Source: Gammaproteobacteria bacterium
GTDB taxonomy: Bacteria > Pseudomonadota > Gammaproteobacteria > Acidiferrobacterales > Sulfurifustaceae
Direction: 5' to 3'
NCBI GenBank assembly: GCA_016199745.1
Contig: JACQFZ010000071.1
Location: 124,001-188,000 of the forward strand
DNA length: 64,000 nucleotides
Both the position numbers and the translations under genes were made by a program. This document shows, one piece after another, positions 10,000-19,697 of the stretch. Under the pieces are notes generated by a model. That model saw only the letters and a program-made list of their open reading frames with translations, searched no databases and was not told the origin of the DNA. Position 1 is the first letter of the stretch. Every line of letters begins with the position of its first letter.

Positions 10000-12126
10000 T
10001 TATCCTTGCAGTTGCGAGACATCGGCAATTCGGCGGAACTCGGCACGGATCGCCGCCAGCAATTGTAAGCGGGCCGTGCGCAGATTTTCGTCGTCAACCA
10101 TCACCATGACATGCTCGAAGAAGGCATCGACGGCACCGCGTAATTGCGATAACTCTTTCAATGCAGCCGCATAATCGCCTTTGGCAGCCAGCGGTTGCAC
10201 CCGCATCGCCGCCTCGCCGAGCTGGCGCGCCAATTCCTTCTCGGCCGGTTCCTGAAATAACGCACCGTCGATCGCGGCAGCGATCTTCTCCGGATCGCCA
10301 CCGCCGGCCTGGCGCAGAATATTGTGGATGCGCTTGTTGGCGGCCGCCAGCGCCTGCCCTTCCGGCAACGCGCGGAACTTGCGGATCGCTTCCAACCGTG
10401 GCAACACCTGATCGAGCCGCGCCGGGTTCAGCACCAGCACCGCTTCGATCTCGTCGGCGGTGTAGCCCTTCTCACGCAGGTACGATCGCAGGCGATCGAA
10501 GAAAAAGTTTTGCAGGTCGCGACTGACATTGGCACTAAGCACGCCGCTCTTGAATTGCTGACGCGCGTGGTCGATCAGCTCGCTCAGATCGAGCGGCAGC
10601 GACTTCTCGATCAATATGCGCAACACGCCGACCGCGGCACGGCGTAGTCCGAACGGATCTTTCTCGCCGGTCGGGATCAAACCGATACCGAAGATACCCG
10701 CCAACGTATCGAGCTTGTCGGCCAACGCAACCGCGACCGCGATCGGCCCTTGCGGTAAGTCACCGGCAGCGGCACGCGGCAAATAGTGCTGCTCGATGGC
10801 GTCGGCAATCTCCGCCGGCTCGCCGTCGTGGCACGCGTAGTAACGGCCCATGATGCCTTGCAGCTCGGGGAACTCGCCAACCATGTCGGTCAACAGATCG
10901 GCCTTGCACAAATAAGCGGCGCGTTCGGCGGCGGCGATGTCGATCTGCAACATCTCGGCGATCCAATGCGCCAGGCCGATCAGCCGATGTACACGCTCGA
11001 GCTGCGTACCGAGCTTGTTGTGATACACCACGTGCGACAACCGCGGCGTGCGATCTTCCAGCGGTTGCTTGCGGTCTTGGTCGTAGAAGAATTTGGCGTC
11101 CGACAACCGCGCGCGCAACACGCGCTCGTTGCCATGAATGATATGGCGCGGATCCTTCGGCTGCATGTTGGCGGCGAACAGGAAACGTGCGTGCAATTTT
11201 CCATGCGCGTCCGCCACCGGAAAATATTTCTGGTGCTGCTGCATGCTGACGATCAGGCATTCGCGCGGCACATCGAGAAACGACGGATCGAACTCACCGA
11301 CATACACGTGCGGGCTTTCGACGATGCTCGTCACCTCGTCGACTAGCTCGAGCGCTTTGCCCTGCTGCCAGCTGGCACCCTTACCGAATTTGGTGACGGC
11401 CTTGTTGAGCTCGCCGACGATCGCCTGCCGCCGCTCGGCAAATGGTGCAAGCAGCTTGCCTTGCGTACGCAGCGTCTTTTCGTAATCGGTAGCGCGCTTG
11501 ATGACAACCACGCCCTTGCTCAAGAAACGATGGCCGAGCGTTTTATTGCCGCTCTTTAATCCCAGCACCGTGCCCGCCACGACTTTGGTACCGTGCAACA
11601 AGATCACGCCATGCACCGGCCGCACGAACTGGACCTCGCTCACCCCCCAACGCATGAGCTTCGCCACCGGCAACTTTTTCAATGCCGCCTCAACGATCGT
11701 CGGCAAATGCTGCGCCAACGGCTCGCCCTTTTGTTTCAGTTGATAAACGAAATACTCGCCCTTGTCGTCTTTGCGGCGTTCGAGCTTGGCGACATCGGCA
11801 TTGCAAGAACGAGCAAAACCAAGCAGCGCCGGCGTCGGCTGACCATCGGCGTTCAAGCCAGACTGCAGCGACGGGCCTTTGCGCTCGATCGTGCGATCGA
11901 GTTGCTTAGCGAGCACGGCACCGACACGCACCGCCAAACGCCGCGGCGTAGCGAACGATTCATGCGCGCTCGACTCGTTGAGAAAATGTTTTTCCTTCAA
12001 GCCATCGAACACGCCGTTGGCGAACGCTTCAGACAAACGTGGCAACGACTTCGGCGGCAACTCTTCGGTCAACAGTTCGATCAACAAACTGTCGCCGGAA
12101 ATTTTGAGCAATTTCTTTTTCAACAT
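10000..12126 (-). CDS. glyS: Glycyl-tRNA synthetase beta subunit
   Basis: A 708-residue beta subunit of the alpha2-beta2 glycyl-tRNA synthetase, involved in tRNA recognition. The N-terminal LLIELLTEELPPKSLPRL motif and the HD-like and anticodon-binding C-terminal region are typical. The start is ATG at 12126, two bases after the glyQ stop. The same frame stays open further upstream but runs antiparallel to nothing useful: it overlaps glyQ in another frame and gives non-family sequence, so that extension is rejected. Confidence 0.96.
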   Translation of the reverse strand: MLKKKLLKISGDSLLIELLTEELPPKSLPRLSEAFANGVFDGLKEKHFLNESSAHESFATPRRLAVRVGAVLAKQLDRTIERKGPSLQSGLNADGQPTPALLGFARSCNADVAKLERRKDDKGEYFVYQLKQKGEPLAQHLPTIVEAALKKLPVAKLMRWGVSEVQFVRPVHGVILLHGTKVVAGTVLGLKSGNKTLGHRFLSKGVVVIKRATDYEKTLRTQGKLLAPFAERRQAIVGELNKAVTKFGKGASWQQGKALELVDEVTSIVESPHVYVGEFDPSFLDVPRECLIVSMQQHQKYFPVADAHGKLHARFLFAANMQPKDPRHIIHGNERVLRARLSDAKFFYDQDRKQPLEDRTPRLSHVVYHNKLGTQLERVHRLIGLAHWIAEMLQIDIAAAERAAYLCKADLLTDMVGEFPELQGIMGRYYACHDGEPAEIADAIEQHYLPRAAAGDLPQGPIAVAVALADKLDTLAGIFGIGLIPTGEKDPFGLRRAAVGVLRILIEKSLPLDLSELIDHARQQFKSGVLSANVSRDLQNFFFDRLRSYLREKGYTADEIEAVLVLNPARLDQVLPRLEAIRKFRALPEGQALAAANKRIHNILRQAGGGDPEKIAAAIDGALFQEPAEKELARQLGEAAMRVQPLAAKGDYAAALKELSQLRGAVDAFFEHVMVMVDDENLRTARLQLLAAIRAEFRRIADVSQLQG

Positions 12127-12128
12127 TA

Positions 12129-13028
12129 TCAGGCGCGCTTTTTCGTTTTTGCCGGCGCGGAAGCTTTTAGCATCGGAAAACCGAGCTTCTCGCGCGAGTC
12201 GTAATAGGCCTGCGCCACCAACCGTGCGAGGTTGCGCACGCGGGCGATATAGGCGGCGCGTTCGGTGACCGAGATCGCGCCGCGGGCATCGAGCAGGTTG
12301 AAGGTGTGCGAGCACTTCAGCACCATTTCGTAACCGGGCAACGACAGACCGGCTTCGATCAGGCGCTTGGCCTCGGATTCGTAATCGTTGAATTGCTGAA
12401 ACAACCACTGCACGTTTGAGTGCTCGAAGTTGTATTTCGACTGTTCGACTTCGTTCTGGTGATACACGTCGCCGTAAGTCACACCCGGCGCCCACACCAG
12501 ATCGAAGATGCTGTCTTTGCCTTGCAGATACATCGCCAGGCGTTCGATGCCGTAAACGACTTCGCCGGTCACCGGCTTGCAATCGAGGCCACCGACTTGC
12601 TGGAAGTAGGTGAACTGCGTCACCTCCATGCCGTTCAGCCACACTTCCCAACCGAGACCCCAAGCACCGAGCGTCGGCGACTCCCAGTCGTCTTCAACGA
12701 ATCGAATGTCATGCTGCTTCGGATCGATACCGATTGCGCGCAGCGAGTCGATATAAAGATTTTGGATATTGTCGGGCGACGGCTTCAGCACCACTTGAAA
12801 CTGGTAATAGTGCTGCAGGCGATTGGGATTCTCGCCGTAACGGCCGTCTTTCGGCCGGCGCGACGGCTGCACATGTGCCGCTTTCCACGGTTCCGGACCG
12901 AGCGCGCGCAGGAACGTCGACGTGTGAAAGGTACCGGCGCCGACTTCCATGTCGTACGGCTGCAGGATGACGCAACCTTGTTGCGCCCAATACTGCTGGA
13001 GCTTGAGGATCAGATCTTGGAAAGTCAC
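12129..13028 (-). CDS. glyQ: Glycyl-tRNA synthetase alpha subunit
   Basis: A 299-residue catalytic subunit that activates glycine and charges tRNA-Gly together with GlyS. The N-terminus ([19 protein letters not shown]) and the segments [16 protein letters not shown] and [17 protein letters not shown], which carry class II active-site motifs, are highly conserved. It is first in the glyQ-glyS-gmhB-plsC operon. Its lysine- and alanine-rich C-terminus (APAKTKKRA) is unremarkable. Confidence 0.97.
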   Translation of the reverse strand: MTFQDLILKLQQYWAQQGCVILQPYDMEVGAGTFHTSTFLRALGPEPWKAAHVQPSRRPKDGRYGENPNRLQHYYQFQVVLKPSPDNIQNLYIDSLRAIGIDPKQHDIRFVEDDWESPTLGAWGLGWEVWLNGMEVTQFTYFQQVGGLDCKPVTGEVVYGIERLAMYLQGKDSIFDLVWAPGVTYGDVYHQNEVEQSKYNFEHSNVQWLFQQFNDYESEAKRLIEAGLSLPGYEMVLKCSHTFNLLDARGAISVTERAAYIARVRNLARLVAQAYYDSREKLGFPMLKASAPAKTKKRA

Positions 13029-13092
13029 GGCTGCCTGCTGGTGATGAAAGCAGCGGCGATTATAGCGACGGCTGGCCGCCGGCGCACCGAGC

Positions 13093-13965
13093 TTAAATGG
13101 CGTCCGGCGGAACTTGATCGGTAGTGACGACCGCCGGCGGTTCGGGGACCTCTTCGTCGGGATCTTCGTCGAACGCCGGCGCCTGCTCGCGGGCGATAGC
13201 CTCGGCCGCTTCGCCCGGGTAACGCGTCAACAGGTTCAGAATTTTATGTGAGCGCCGCTGAAAAAAACGCGTGCGCGTGGCCGGGTTGTGCTTGCGCGGG
13301 CCCGGCAGGCTGGCGATCAGCTCGGCCGACTGCGCGACCGTAAGCCCGGAGGCGGACGTACCGTAATACGTCTGCGCCGCGGCTTGCACGCCGTAAATAC
13401 CGGTGCCGAACTCGGCGATGTTGAGATAGATCTCGAGGATGCGATGCTTACTCAAGTTCTGTTCCATGCCCCACGTCAGCACCAACTCATGCCATTTGCG
13501 CAACGGCGTCCGCGATGAGCTCAGAAATAAATTCTTGACGGTCTGCTGCGAGATCGTGCTGGCACCGAACTTGAATCGGCCTTCGTCCATGTTGCGATCC
13601 ATGGCCTCGCGGAACGCGATTAGATCGAAACCACTGTGCTCGTAGAAACGCGAGTCTTCGGCGATGATCGCCGCCCGTTGCAAGTGCTTCGGCACTTGCG
13701 ACAGCGACACCGGCCGCCAGCGCAACGCCGGCAGCTTCTTGTCCTCGGTCCGGCGCTCCTCGTAGTCGCGTATAAAGTTCGACTTCGGGATCGGCCCGCT
13801 GGCCAACGCCTTCCAATCCGGCCAGGTCACCATCAAATAGAACAAATCGATAATGAGGGCGATCAGCAAAATGCGGAACGTCCAACGCAGTACCGCGCTG
13901 ATGCGGGAAATGTGCGTGCCGACCGCGCGCACCATTTTGCGCCGCTTGGGATTCGGAGATGTCAT
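13093..13965 (-). CDS. mtgA: Monofunctional peptidoglycan glycosyltransferase MtgA
   Basis: A membrane-anchored GT51 glycosyltransferase that polymerises lipid II glycan strands. From ATG 13965 the product is about 290 residues: a basic N-terminus ([10 protein letters not shown]), one membrane helix ([17 protein letters not shown]), then the catalytic motif [12 protein letters not shown] and [15 protein letters not shown]. An upstream in-frame ATG at 14016 is possible but adds non-conserved residues. The C-terminus carries an acidic, proline-rich tail ([12 protein letters not shown]) not usual for MtgA. A decayed copy of the first codons and the upstream region is found at 19.7-19.9 kb. Confidence 0.93.
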   Translation of the reverse strand: MTSPNPKRRKMVRAVGTHISRISAVLRWTFRILLIALIIDLFYLMVTWPDWKALASGPIPKSNFIRDYEERRTEDKKLPALRWRPVSLSQVPKHLQRAAIIAEDSRFYEHSGFDLIAFREAMDRNMDEGRFKFGASTISQQTVKNLFLSSSRTPLRKWHELVLTWGMEQNLSKHRILEIYLNIAEFGTGIYGVQAAAQTYYGTSASGLTVAQSAELIASLPGPRKHNPATRTRFFQRRSHKILNLLTRYPGEAAEAIAREQAPAFDEDPDEEVPEPPAVVTTDQVPPDAI

Positions 13966-14130
13966 CGATGCATTCGGGATGTTAGCTGGAGAAAGTGCCC
14001 GTCCTGAACGCGGCATTCTAAACCATCAACATTAGTACAGCCGCAATTCCTTGATGGCGGCCCTTTCTCTAGCCGCTGGTATTCCCAAAGGCGGCCCTGC
14101 ACCCTGTATCGACACCACCATTACCTGCGG

Positions 14131-14160
14131 AAAAAAGGCCCCCCGGCATCACCGGGGGGC
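14131..14160 (-). terminator. Rho-independent terminator of the 14167-14964 gene
   Basis: Read on the reverse strand, GCCCCCCGG and CCGGGGGGC form a nine-base stem with a TGATG loop, followed by CTTTTTT. It begins seven bases after the stop codon of the secreted protein gene. This is a strong canonical terminator that also insulates mtgA from the accessory operon. Confidence 0.93.
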
Positions 14161-14166
14161 AACTCG

Positions 14167-14964
14167 CTACGGCGCCGTTTTAAAAAAAGACGACGACAGC
14201 GTCTGATTACCACCGGCCTCGAGCGCGAGCACCTCCCATTCGTAGTCGGTATCTGGCAGCAGAAATCCGGGCGGGACCGCCAGGCTCGTTGCTGTCGGCG
14301 GCATCATGACGTCCAGAATAGTTTTCGGCAGCGCTGCCGGGCTGGTGCTGCTTTGCGGCTTAACGACTAATACCTGATAACCGATGATGGGGCTGGCGTT
14401 CGCGGCACCGACCGGGTTCCATTTCACCACCGCGTTATTGGAATCGACCGGAGCGCCGCCTTCCAGCGGCTCTACCAGCACCGGCCCGTCCGGCAGGTTG
14501 TGCGTCAGCGTGGCGCTGCCGACATATATTTCGCCGTTCAGACCTCTTCCCTTGAACGAGTACTTACCTTGCGGGAAGCGCTCGAGAAACGACGCGAGTG
14601 GCAGCTCGCTGAAGTCCGGCTCGGCGCTCTCAAGGAACAGCTCGGTTCCCCCCTGCCGGCCCATTCTGCCCGAGGTGGTCGATCGGAAGATGAGCCTGCC
14701 ATTGGGATCGTAGATATCCATCGACTTCCAGGGATCGGCATCGATGAACACTTGGATGCCGGCGTCGCCGTCGGTAGCGTTCATTTCGATCTTGAGGCGG
14801 GCATCCTTGAGGTTGACGATTTTTGGCTTCGACCTTTCGCCCCAGTGGGTAGCAGCGACCTCGTTCATATCGCCTTGTGCCCAACTTGTCGAGGCGCCCG
14901 CGGTCAGCGCGACCACGGCGATCGTAACGGGAACAACAGTCAGTCTGCGTAGGAATTTATTCAT
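14167..14964 (-). CDS. Secreted protein of unknown function with C-terminal fibronectin-III-like domain
   Basis: From ATG 14964, preceded by GGAGAAAG, the product is about 265 residues with a signal peptide (MNKFLRRLTVVPVTIAVVALT, probable cleavage after SWA). The middle region (KIVNLKDARLKIEMNATDGD onward) looks like a beta-rich domain. The C-terminal 100 residues (PVDSNNAVVKWNPVG through DTDYEWEVLALE) have the spacing of a fibronectin type III fold. No enzyme motif is visible. It lies downstream of the AlgE-like porin gene, 116 bp away, and ends at a strong terminator. A periplasmic or surface binding role is only a guess. Confidence 0.6.
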   Translation of the reverse strand: MNKFLRRLTVVPVTIAVVALTAGASTSWAQGDMNEVAATHWGERSKPKIVNLKDARLKIEMNATDGDAGIQVFIDADPWKSMDIYDPNGRLIFRSTTSGRMGRQGGTELFLESAEPDFSELPLASFLERFPQGKYSFKGRGLNGEIYVGSATLTHNLPDGPVLVEPLEGGAPVDSNNAVVKWNPVGAANASPIIGYQVLVVKPQSSTSPAALPKTILDVMMPPTATSLAVPPGFLLPDTDYEWEVLALEAGGNQTLSSSFFKTAP

Positions 14965-15080
14965 TTTGCTTTCTCCGGTTTGGCGACGATTGCCACGCAC
15001 AGGCTAAGGCGCGCACATGAGCGCAAGCTGGTCGGAGAATGAGCGATTGATAATGCCGCGGGCGCGAGTGGTTGCGTCTG

Positions 15081-16436
15081 CTAGAACGGATAGGTGAGCC
15101 TGAAAAAGATGTCGTTCGCGTGCGTCCCGCGAGCAGTGCCAAAGGCTTCGCCGGCGGTAAATACCGCCAGCGCCAATTCGATTTGCACGTCCCGCCACTC
15201 GCGGACCTCGACGAGCAGACTCAGCTCGTCGCCGATGTCTTTGCTCGCGCCGGTCAAATCGGCCTCGATACGGGCGGCGCGCAAAAACGTGGCGGGAACC
15301 ACTTGCCGGAATCGGTGGTACGCCACGGAGAGTCGGGAGTCGTCATGGACTGAAACGCCGAAGTTGGCACCAGCGACGACGAGGTTCGACAACTCGGGTC
15401 GCAATAGCTCGCCGTAGGCACGAAATTCTCTATCGGAGTTCTGCAAGCCGGTTTGCCGGAAGGCGTGATCGATGTCGTCACTGGCATCAGCGTCGCCGCT
15501 GCCGCGAGCGTAGTTCACTGTCAGCGCCGGCCCACGGTTCGACGCCAACTGCCAGACGGTTCCGAGATCGATCGCTCGGCCGCGAACTCGGTGTTCGTAC
15601 CGTGCGCTCACGCGACTGGATCCGGGTTCGTCGTCGTCAAACTCGAAAGTCGTTTCGTCGCCGGTCACCATCGCCGCATCGAACCAATACGACAGCGTCG
15701 CCGCCTGCGGCAGCGTCACGACGCCGGACGCACGCACACCGGCCCAGCGCAAATCGGCGTCGGCTTCATCGACACGCGCCGTCTCGATAACGCTGTCCAC
15801 GTCCGACCGTTTTGAACGATCACGCTGTTGTAGAAAAAAAGCGTCGACGACGAGGCCATCCGATAATTTCCAGGTGCCGTGCCCGAACCAACGTCGTACA
15901 CGTTGCTGCGACGGATCGATGAAATCGTCGGTCGACGAAGTCCGCGCGAGCTCTTCGGCGACACCGGTCGATAGGCGCCACGGCTCATGCACATAGTGAA
16001 CCCGCACGGCGTCCAACTCGTCGTCCCACCACCACCCGCGCGGCTCGCTGATGTTCTGTCGCCCAATCTGCAACGCACCGCCGCCGTCGAACAAGCGCTC
16101 GATGTACAACCAGGTTTCGCCACGCGCCACGCCTTCTGAAGAGATGCGCGGCGATCCGTCAGTGCGCGCTTGCTGCTGGGCATTGAGCTTGACTTCGCCG
16201 AACGCGGACCAGAACTCGCTCGATCGATAACTGAGTTGTAATTTGATCTCCTGTTCGGAAACGCGCACGTCGTCTTGCGGCGGCTGCGCCAAGGCGGCGT
16301 TGGTCAACTTATCGCGGGTCCATTCAATTTCGCCGGCGACGGTGAACGGCTCATCCGCCGCTACCGAACTCGTCAGCGGCAACCCCAACAGTAGCGACGC
16401 GACAATACCTACCCCCGCTGACCGTGCAAAAAGCAT
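15081..16436 (-). CDS. Outer-membrane beta-barrel protein, alginate-export (AlgE-like) family
   Basis: A 451-residue protein with a signal peptide (cleavage likely after SVA) and a C-terminal phenylalanine (FFRLTYPF), the BAM recognition signature. The body alternates in the way of an outer-membrane barrel, and IGRQNISEPRGWWWDDELDAVRV is characteristic of alginate-export-family porins. Such proteins export or admit anionic polysaccharides or small solutes; the substrate here is unknown and no alginate synthesis genes are present. It starts five bases after the histidine kinase stop, so porin and two-component system form one operon. Confidence 0.75.
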   Translation of the reverse strand: MLFARSAGVGIVASLLLGLPLTSSVAADEPFTVAGEIEWTRDKLTNAALAQPPQDDVRVSEQEIKLQLSYRSSEFWSAFGEVKLNAQQQARTDGSPRISSEGVARGETWLYIERLFDGGGALQIGRQNISEPRGWWWDDELDAVRVHYVHEPWRLSTGVAEELARTSSTDDFIDPSQQRVRRWFGHGTWKLSDGLVVDAFFLQQRDRSKRSDVDSVIETARVDEADADLRWAGVRASGVVTLPQAATLSYWFDAAMVTGDETTFEFDDDEPGSSRVSARYEHRVRGRAIDLGTVWQLASNRGPALTVNYARGSGDADASDDIDHAFRQTGLQNSDREFRAYGELLRPELSNLVVAGANFGVSVHDDSRLSVAYHRFRQVVPATFLRAARIEADLTGASKDIGDELSLLVEVREWRDVQIELALAVFTAGEAFGTARGTHANDIFFRLTYPF

Positions 16437-16441
16437 CGCGA

Positions 16442-17917
16442 TCAGCCGTCAACTTTTTCAACGATCAGCGCCGCCGGCGACTGCCGCGGTGCGTACCCAG
16501 ACCGATCATACAGCGACCGCGGCAACATCACCGTGAACACACTGCCGACGCCTTCGTTACTGGTAGCAATAATGTCACCGCCGTGGGCGCGCGCAAACGC
16601 ACGCGCCAGATTCAGACCTAAACCGATACCACTTTGCGAGCGACTGCGATCGCAGCGGTAGAACCGTTGAAAGATGCGCGGCAGATCCTCGGCCGATATA
16701 CCGACGCCGGTGTCTTCGATGGACAACAACACGCGCTGGTCGAGCTGCTGCAACACGATCTGTACTTCACCGCCCGCCAGCGTGTACTTAAGGGCATTGT
16801 CGAGAAGATTCGCCACCAACCGCTGCAGCCGTTGCCGATCGCCTTCGACTAAACAACGTGCCGGAACGCGCGTCACCAACGTTAGCCGACGGTCTTCGGC
16901 GATGGTTTGAAACAACTCGTAAGCGTTATCGACGATCTCGACCAGATCAACCCGACCGAGATTCAACTTGGCGGCACCGGACTCGGCCTCAGCGATGTCG
17001 AGCGTGGTATTGACCATGTCCAATAGCCGATCGCACTCTTCGATGGTATTCAGCGCCAGCGAATCGCCAGCGGCGTTGGTGTCGCCATTCGCCAGGCTCA
17101 TTTCGGCACCGGCGCGAATGCGTGCCAACGGGCTGCGCAGATCGTGCGCCAGGTTGTCGGTCATTTCGCGCATGCCGATGATCAACGCCTGGATACGATC
17201 GAGCATAGTGTTGAAGGTCTGCGCCAAATTATCGAGTTCGTCACCATGCGACCGAACCGACACGCGCTGGTCCAACGCACCATGGGCGATTTCGTTAGCG
17301 GTGCGCGTCACCGCCTCGACGCCGCGCAACGCGCGCCGCGCCATAAACCAGCCGATCGGGCCGCCCAACAGGAATACGACCGCCAGCGTCATGAGAAACC
17401 CGTGCAAAATGGCGGCGAGCAACTCTTCGTCTTCCGCCAGCGTTTGTCCGGCCTCGAACACGACGCCGGCGCCGATGCTGCCGATCATCCGGCGGATGCC
17501 GTGTTGATGCGACGGCAAATCGAAAGTTTCGAACCGTGCACCCGTGCCATCGCCGACGTCACGCACGACCTCAGCCGGTAGGTCCGACAGTCCTGACCAA
17601 GACGACACATCGGTCGTCACTAGCCGACGACCATCGGCAGTCCAGAGTCGCAAGAAAGTTTTCTCGGCCTCGTCGCCGGCCGTTTCCACCGCCATCTCCT
17701 TGCTGACGCGATCGAGTCCACCGGCCGCAAAGAACGCTGAGAACTCAGCGAGCGTCTCCCGTAGATCGTCGTCGGTACGTTCGGTCACGAACGCGGCAAT
17801 CAATCCGTAGACAAGCGCGAACGCGAGCACCGACGAGACCGCAAAGATAGCGCCGTACCAGATCGTCAGGCGCAGCGCGAGCGTGTGCCGCCACTTATGG
17901 ATTTTTTTTAAGAACAT
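16442..17917 (-). CDS. Membrane sensor histidine kinase paired with the adjacent OmpR-type regulator
   Basis: A 491-residue kinase with a first membrane helix (IWYGAIFAVSSVLAFALVYG), a periplasmic sensor region of about 130 residues, a second helix (FLMTLAVVFLLGGPIGWF), and HAMP (RRALRGVEAVTRTANEIAHG). HisKA with phospho-acceptor His follows (LAHDLRSPLARI), then HATPase motifs LLDNALKYT, EDTGVGIS and GIGLGLNLARAF. The start overlaps the regulator gene by 23 bases. It lies between its regulator and an AlgE-like porin, so it may control outer-membrane permeability. The signal sensed is not evident. Confidence 0.9.
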   Translation of the reverse strand: MFLKKIHKWRHTLALRLTIWYGAIFAVSSVLAFALVYGLIAAFVTERTDDDLRETLAEFSAFFAAGGLDRVSKEMAVETAGDEAEKTFLRLWTADGRRLVTTDVSSWSGLSDLPAEVVRDVGDGTGARFETFDLPSHQHGIRRMIGSIGAGVVFEAGQTLAEDEELLAAILHGFLMTLAVVFLLGGPIGWFMARRALRGVEAVTRTANEIAHGALDQRVSVRSHGDELDNLAQTFNTMLDRIQALIIGMREMTDNLAHDLRSPLARIRAGAEMSLANGDTNAAGDSLALNTIEECDRLLDMVNTTLDIAEAESGAAKLNLGRVDLVEIVDNAYELFQTIAEDRRLTLVTRVPARCLVEGDRQRLQRLVANLLDNALKYTLAGGEVQIVLQQLDQRVLLSIEDTGVGISAEDLPRIFQRFYRCDRSRSQSGIGLGLNLARAFARAHGGDIIATSNEGVGSVFTVMLPRSLYDRSGYAPRQSPAALIVEKVDG

Positions 17918-18572
17918 AACCCATCCCGCGTACCGTATGGATCAGCGGCACGTCGAAGTCCTTGTCGATTTTGTTGCGCAATCGACAGATGCGCGATTCG
18001 ACGATGTTGGTCTGTGGATCGAAATTAAAATCCCAGACGCGCTCCATGATCATGGTCTTCGACACCACGCGCCCGGCATTGCGCGCGAGGTATTCGAGCA
18101 CGCAGAACTCGCGCGGCTGCAACTCGATCGCGCGACCGGCGCGCGTGACCGTGCGGCCGAGCAAATCGATATGCAGATCGCCGACCGTGATCTTGGTCGG
18201 TTCCGGCACGTCGTTGGCGCGGCGTAGCAACGCATGAATCCGCGCCAACAACTCGGAGAAGGCGAAGGGCTTCGTCAGGTAATCGTCGCCGCCGGCCTGC
18301 AGCCCTTGCACGCGCTCGTCGACCGAACGCTTGGCACTGAGAATAATCACCGGCAGGCGCACGCGCCGGCGTCGCAGCTCCTCGATGACGGCAAGGCCGT
18401 CCATTCGCGGCAACATCAAGTCGATAACGGCGACGTCGTAGGGTTCCGCGAGCGCCATCTGCAAACCACTGTGGCCGTTGTCGGCGTGCGCCACGACAAA
18501 GCCAGCCTCTTTGAGTCCCTTGCCGACGAACGCGACTATCTTGAGATCATCTTCAATCAGCAACAGTCGCAT
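17895..18572 (-). CDS. OmpR/PhoB-family response regulator
   Basis: A 225-residue transcription factor. The receiver domain has the acidic pocket (LLIEDD), phospho-acceptor Asp in DVAVIDLMLPRMDG, and the conserved Lys in DDYLTKPF. The C-terminal winged helix includes LQPREFCVLEYLARNAGRVV and HTVRGMGYVLKKNP. It is first in a regulator-kinase-porin operon, the probable targets being that operon and the secreted-protein gene beyond it. The gene is divergent from the HEAT-repeat gene, with 149 bp between them. Confidence 0.93.
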   Translation of the reverse strand: MRLLLIEDDLKIVAFVGKGLKEAGFVVAHADNGHSGLQMALAEPYDVAVIDLMLPRMDGLAVIEELRRRRVRLPVIILSAKRSVDERVQGLQAGGDDYLTKPFAFSELLARIHALLRRANDVPEPTKITVGDLHIDLLGRTVTRAGRAIELQPREFCVLEYLARNAGRVVSKTMIMERVWDFNFDPQTNIVESRICRLRNKIDKDFDVPLIHTVRGMGYVLKKNP

Positions 18573-18721
18573 CGTCAGTCAGCCCCCAAGGTCACCCCAC
18601 TCTATGCGCCGGGCGCGGCGCTTGTCCACGCGGCAAACATTAGCAAATGCTCATGTTCGGAGAATCCTGCGGTTAAGTTGACCCAATAAGCTAGTGATCC
18701 TTAGCCGCCAACGGATGCGCC

Positions 18722-19585
18722 ATGCGGTCGACGAACATCTGCAGATTTTGCCGTTATTGCGCGCTCGGACTGGGGCTGAACCTGCTCATTGTCGAATCGA
18801 TCGCCGACGCCAGCGGTGTGTCGACATCCGCTGCCCTCAGACCTTCGCCGGGTGCCCGATCCAGCGGGGTTCAGTTTGGCGACGGCGTCTTGAGCGTCAA
18901 TGCCAAAGACGTCGCACTGATCGAGCTGCTGGACGAAATTGGCCGACGCAGCGGTTTGACGGTAGTGCCGTTAGTGACACTGGCGCAGCGCGTGGACGTG
19001 ACATTCGATCGGCTTCCGCTGGAGCAAGGATTGCGACAAATTTTGCGTCATCGAAGTTTCGCCTTGAAGTACACGCCGACAACGCGCGGGCAAGCGCGCG
19101 CCGAAACATTGTGGATCCTGCCACAGGGCGATGAAAAGTATGAGGCACAGGGTCCGCGACTCGCGAACGCGAGCAGCAATAAGGTCGGACAACGGAACAT
19201 CGACGATGAGATATCGCAGTTGCGATCGACCCTGAGCAACAGCGACAGCGAGTATCGCCAGCAAGCGGCGGTCGAGCTCGGCGCCCAAGCCAATGTGAAC
19301 GCGGTGTCGCCGTTGCGCCAAGCGCTCACCGACAGCGACGCCGATGTACAGCAGGCCGCCATCTTTTCACTCGCGCAGATCGGCGGCACGGAATCGGCAC
19401 TGGCACTGGCCACCGCGTTGCACGATAGCAATCCGCGTATCCGCGAACAGGCCATCGAAGCGCTCGGTGACGTCGGCGGCGCGGTTGCCATGGGCCTCAT
19501 TGAGAAAGCACTCACCGACGACGTCGCCGTCGTCCGCTTAGCTGCATCCGAAACGCTGGAACAACTCCGAGGCACCGGCCGATGA
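18722..19585 (+). CDS. Exported protein with STN-like domain and HEAT repeats
   Basis: A 287-residue protein with an N-terminal export signal (CALGLGLNLLIVESIADA). A secretin/TonB N-terminus-like segment follows at about residues 55-115 (LSVNAKDVALIELLDEIGRR through LRQILRHRSFALKY). The C-terminal half has about four HEAT/PBS-lyase-type helical repeats (YRQQAAVELGAQANVNAVSP, VQQAAIFSLAQIGGTESAL, IREQAIEALGDVGG, VVRLAASETLEQL). Such proteins are periplasmic adaptors; no catalytic function is visible. It diverges from the two-component operon and may be coregulated. The STN call is tentative. Confidence 0.65.
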   Translation: MRSTNICRFCRYCALGLGLNLLIVESIADASGVSTSAALRPSPGARSSGVQFGDGVLSVNAKDVALIELLDEIGRRSGLTVVPLVTLAQRVDVTFDRLPLEQGLRQILRHRSFALKYTPTTRGQARAETLWILPQGDEKYEAQGPRLANASSNKVGQRNIDDEISQLRSTLSNSDSEYRQQAAVELGAQANVNAVSPLRQALTDSDADVQQAAIFSLAQIGGTESALALATALHDSNPRIREQAIEALGDVGGAVAMGLIEKALTDDVAVVRLAASETLEQLRGTGR

Positions 19586-19697
19586 CACAACGCCACCCAT
19601 TCACACGTACCGGCAAACTCGACAATCGCGACGAAAATCGGCCGATCACGGTGACCACGGTTGGACCGCCGGCGAAAGATCTATTACCACCGTTACA

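Noticed and set aside
12127-12663. In-frame open extension of glyS toward 12663
   Set aside because: It overlaps glyQ in another frame, encodes Arg-rich non-family sequence, and a proper ATG with GlyS N-terminus lies at 12126.
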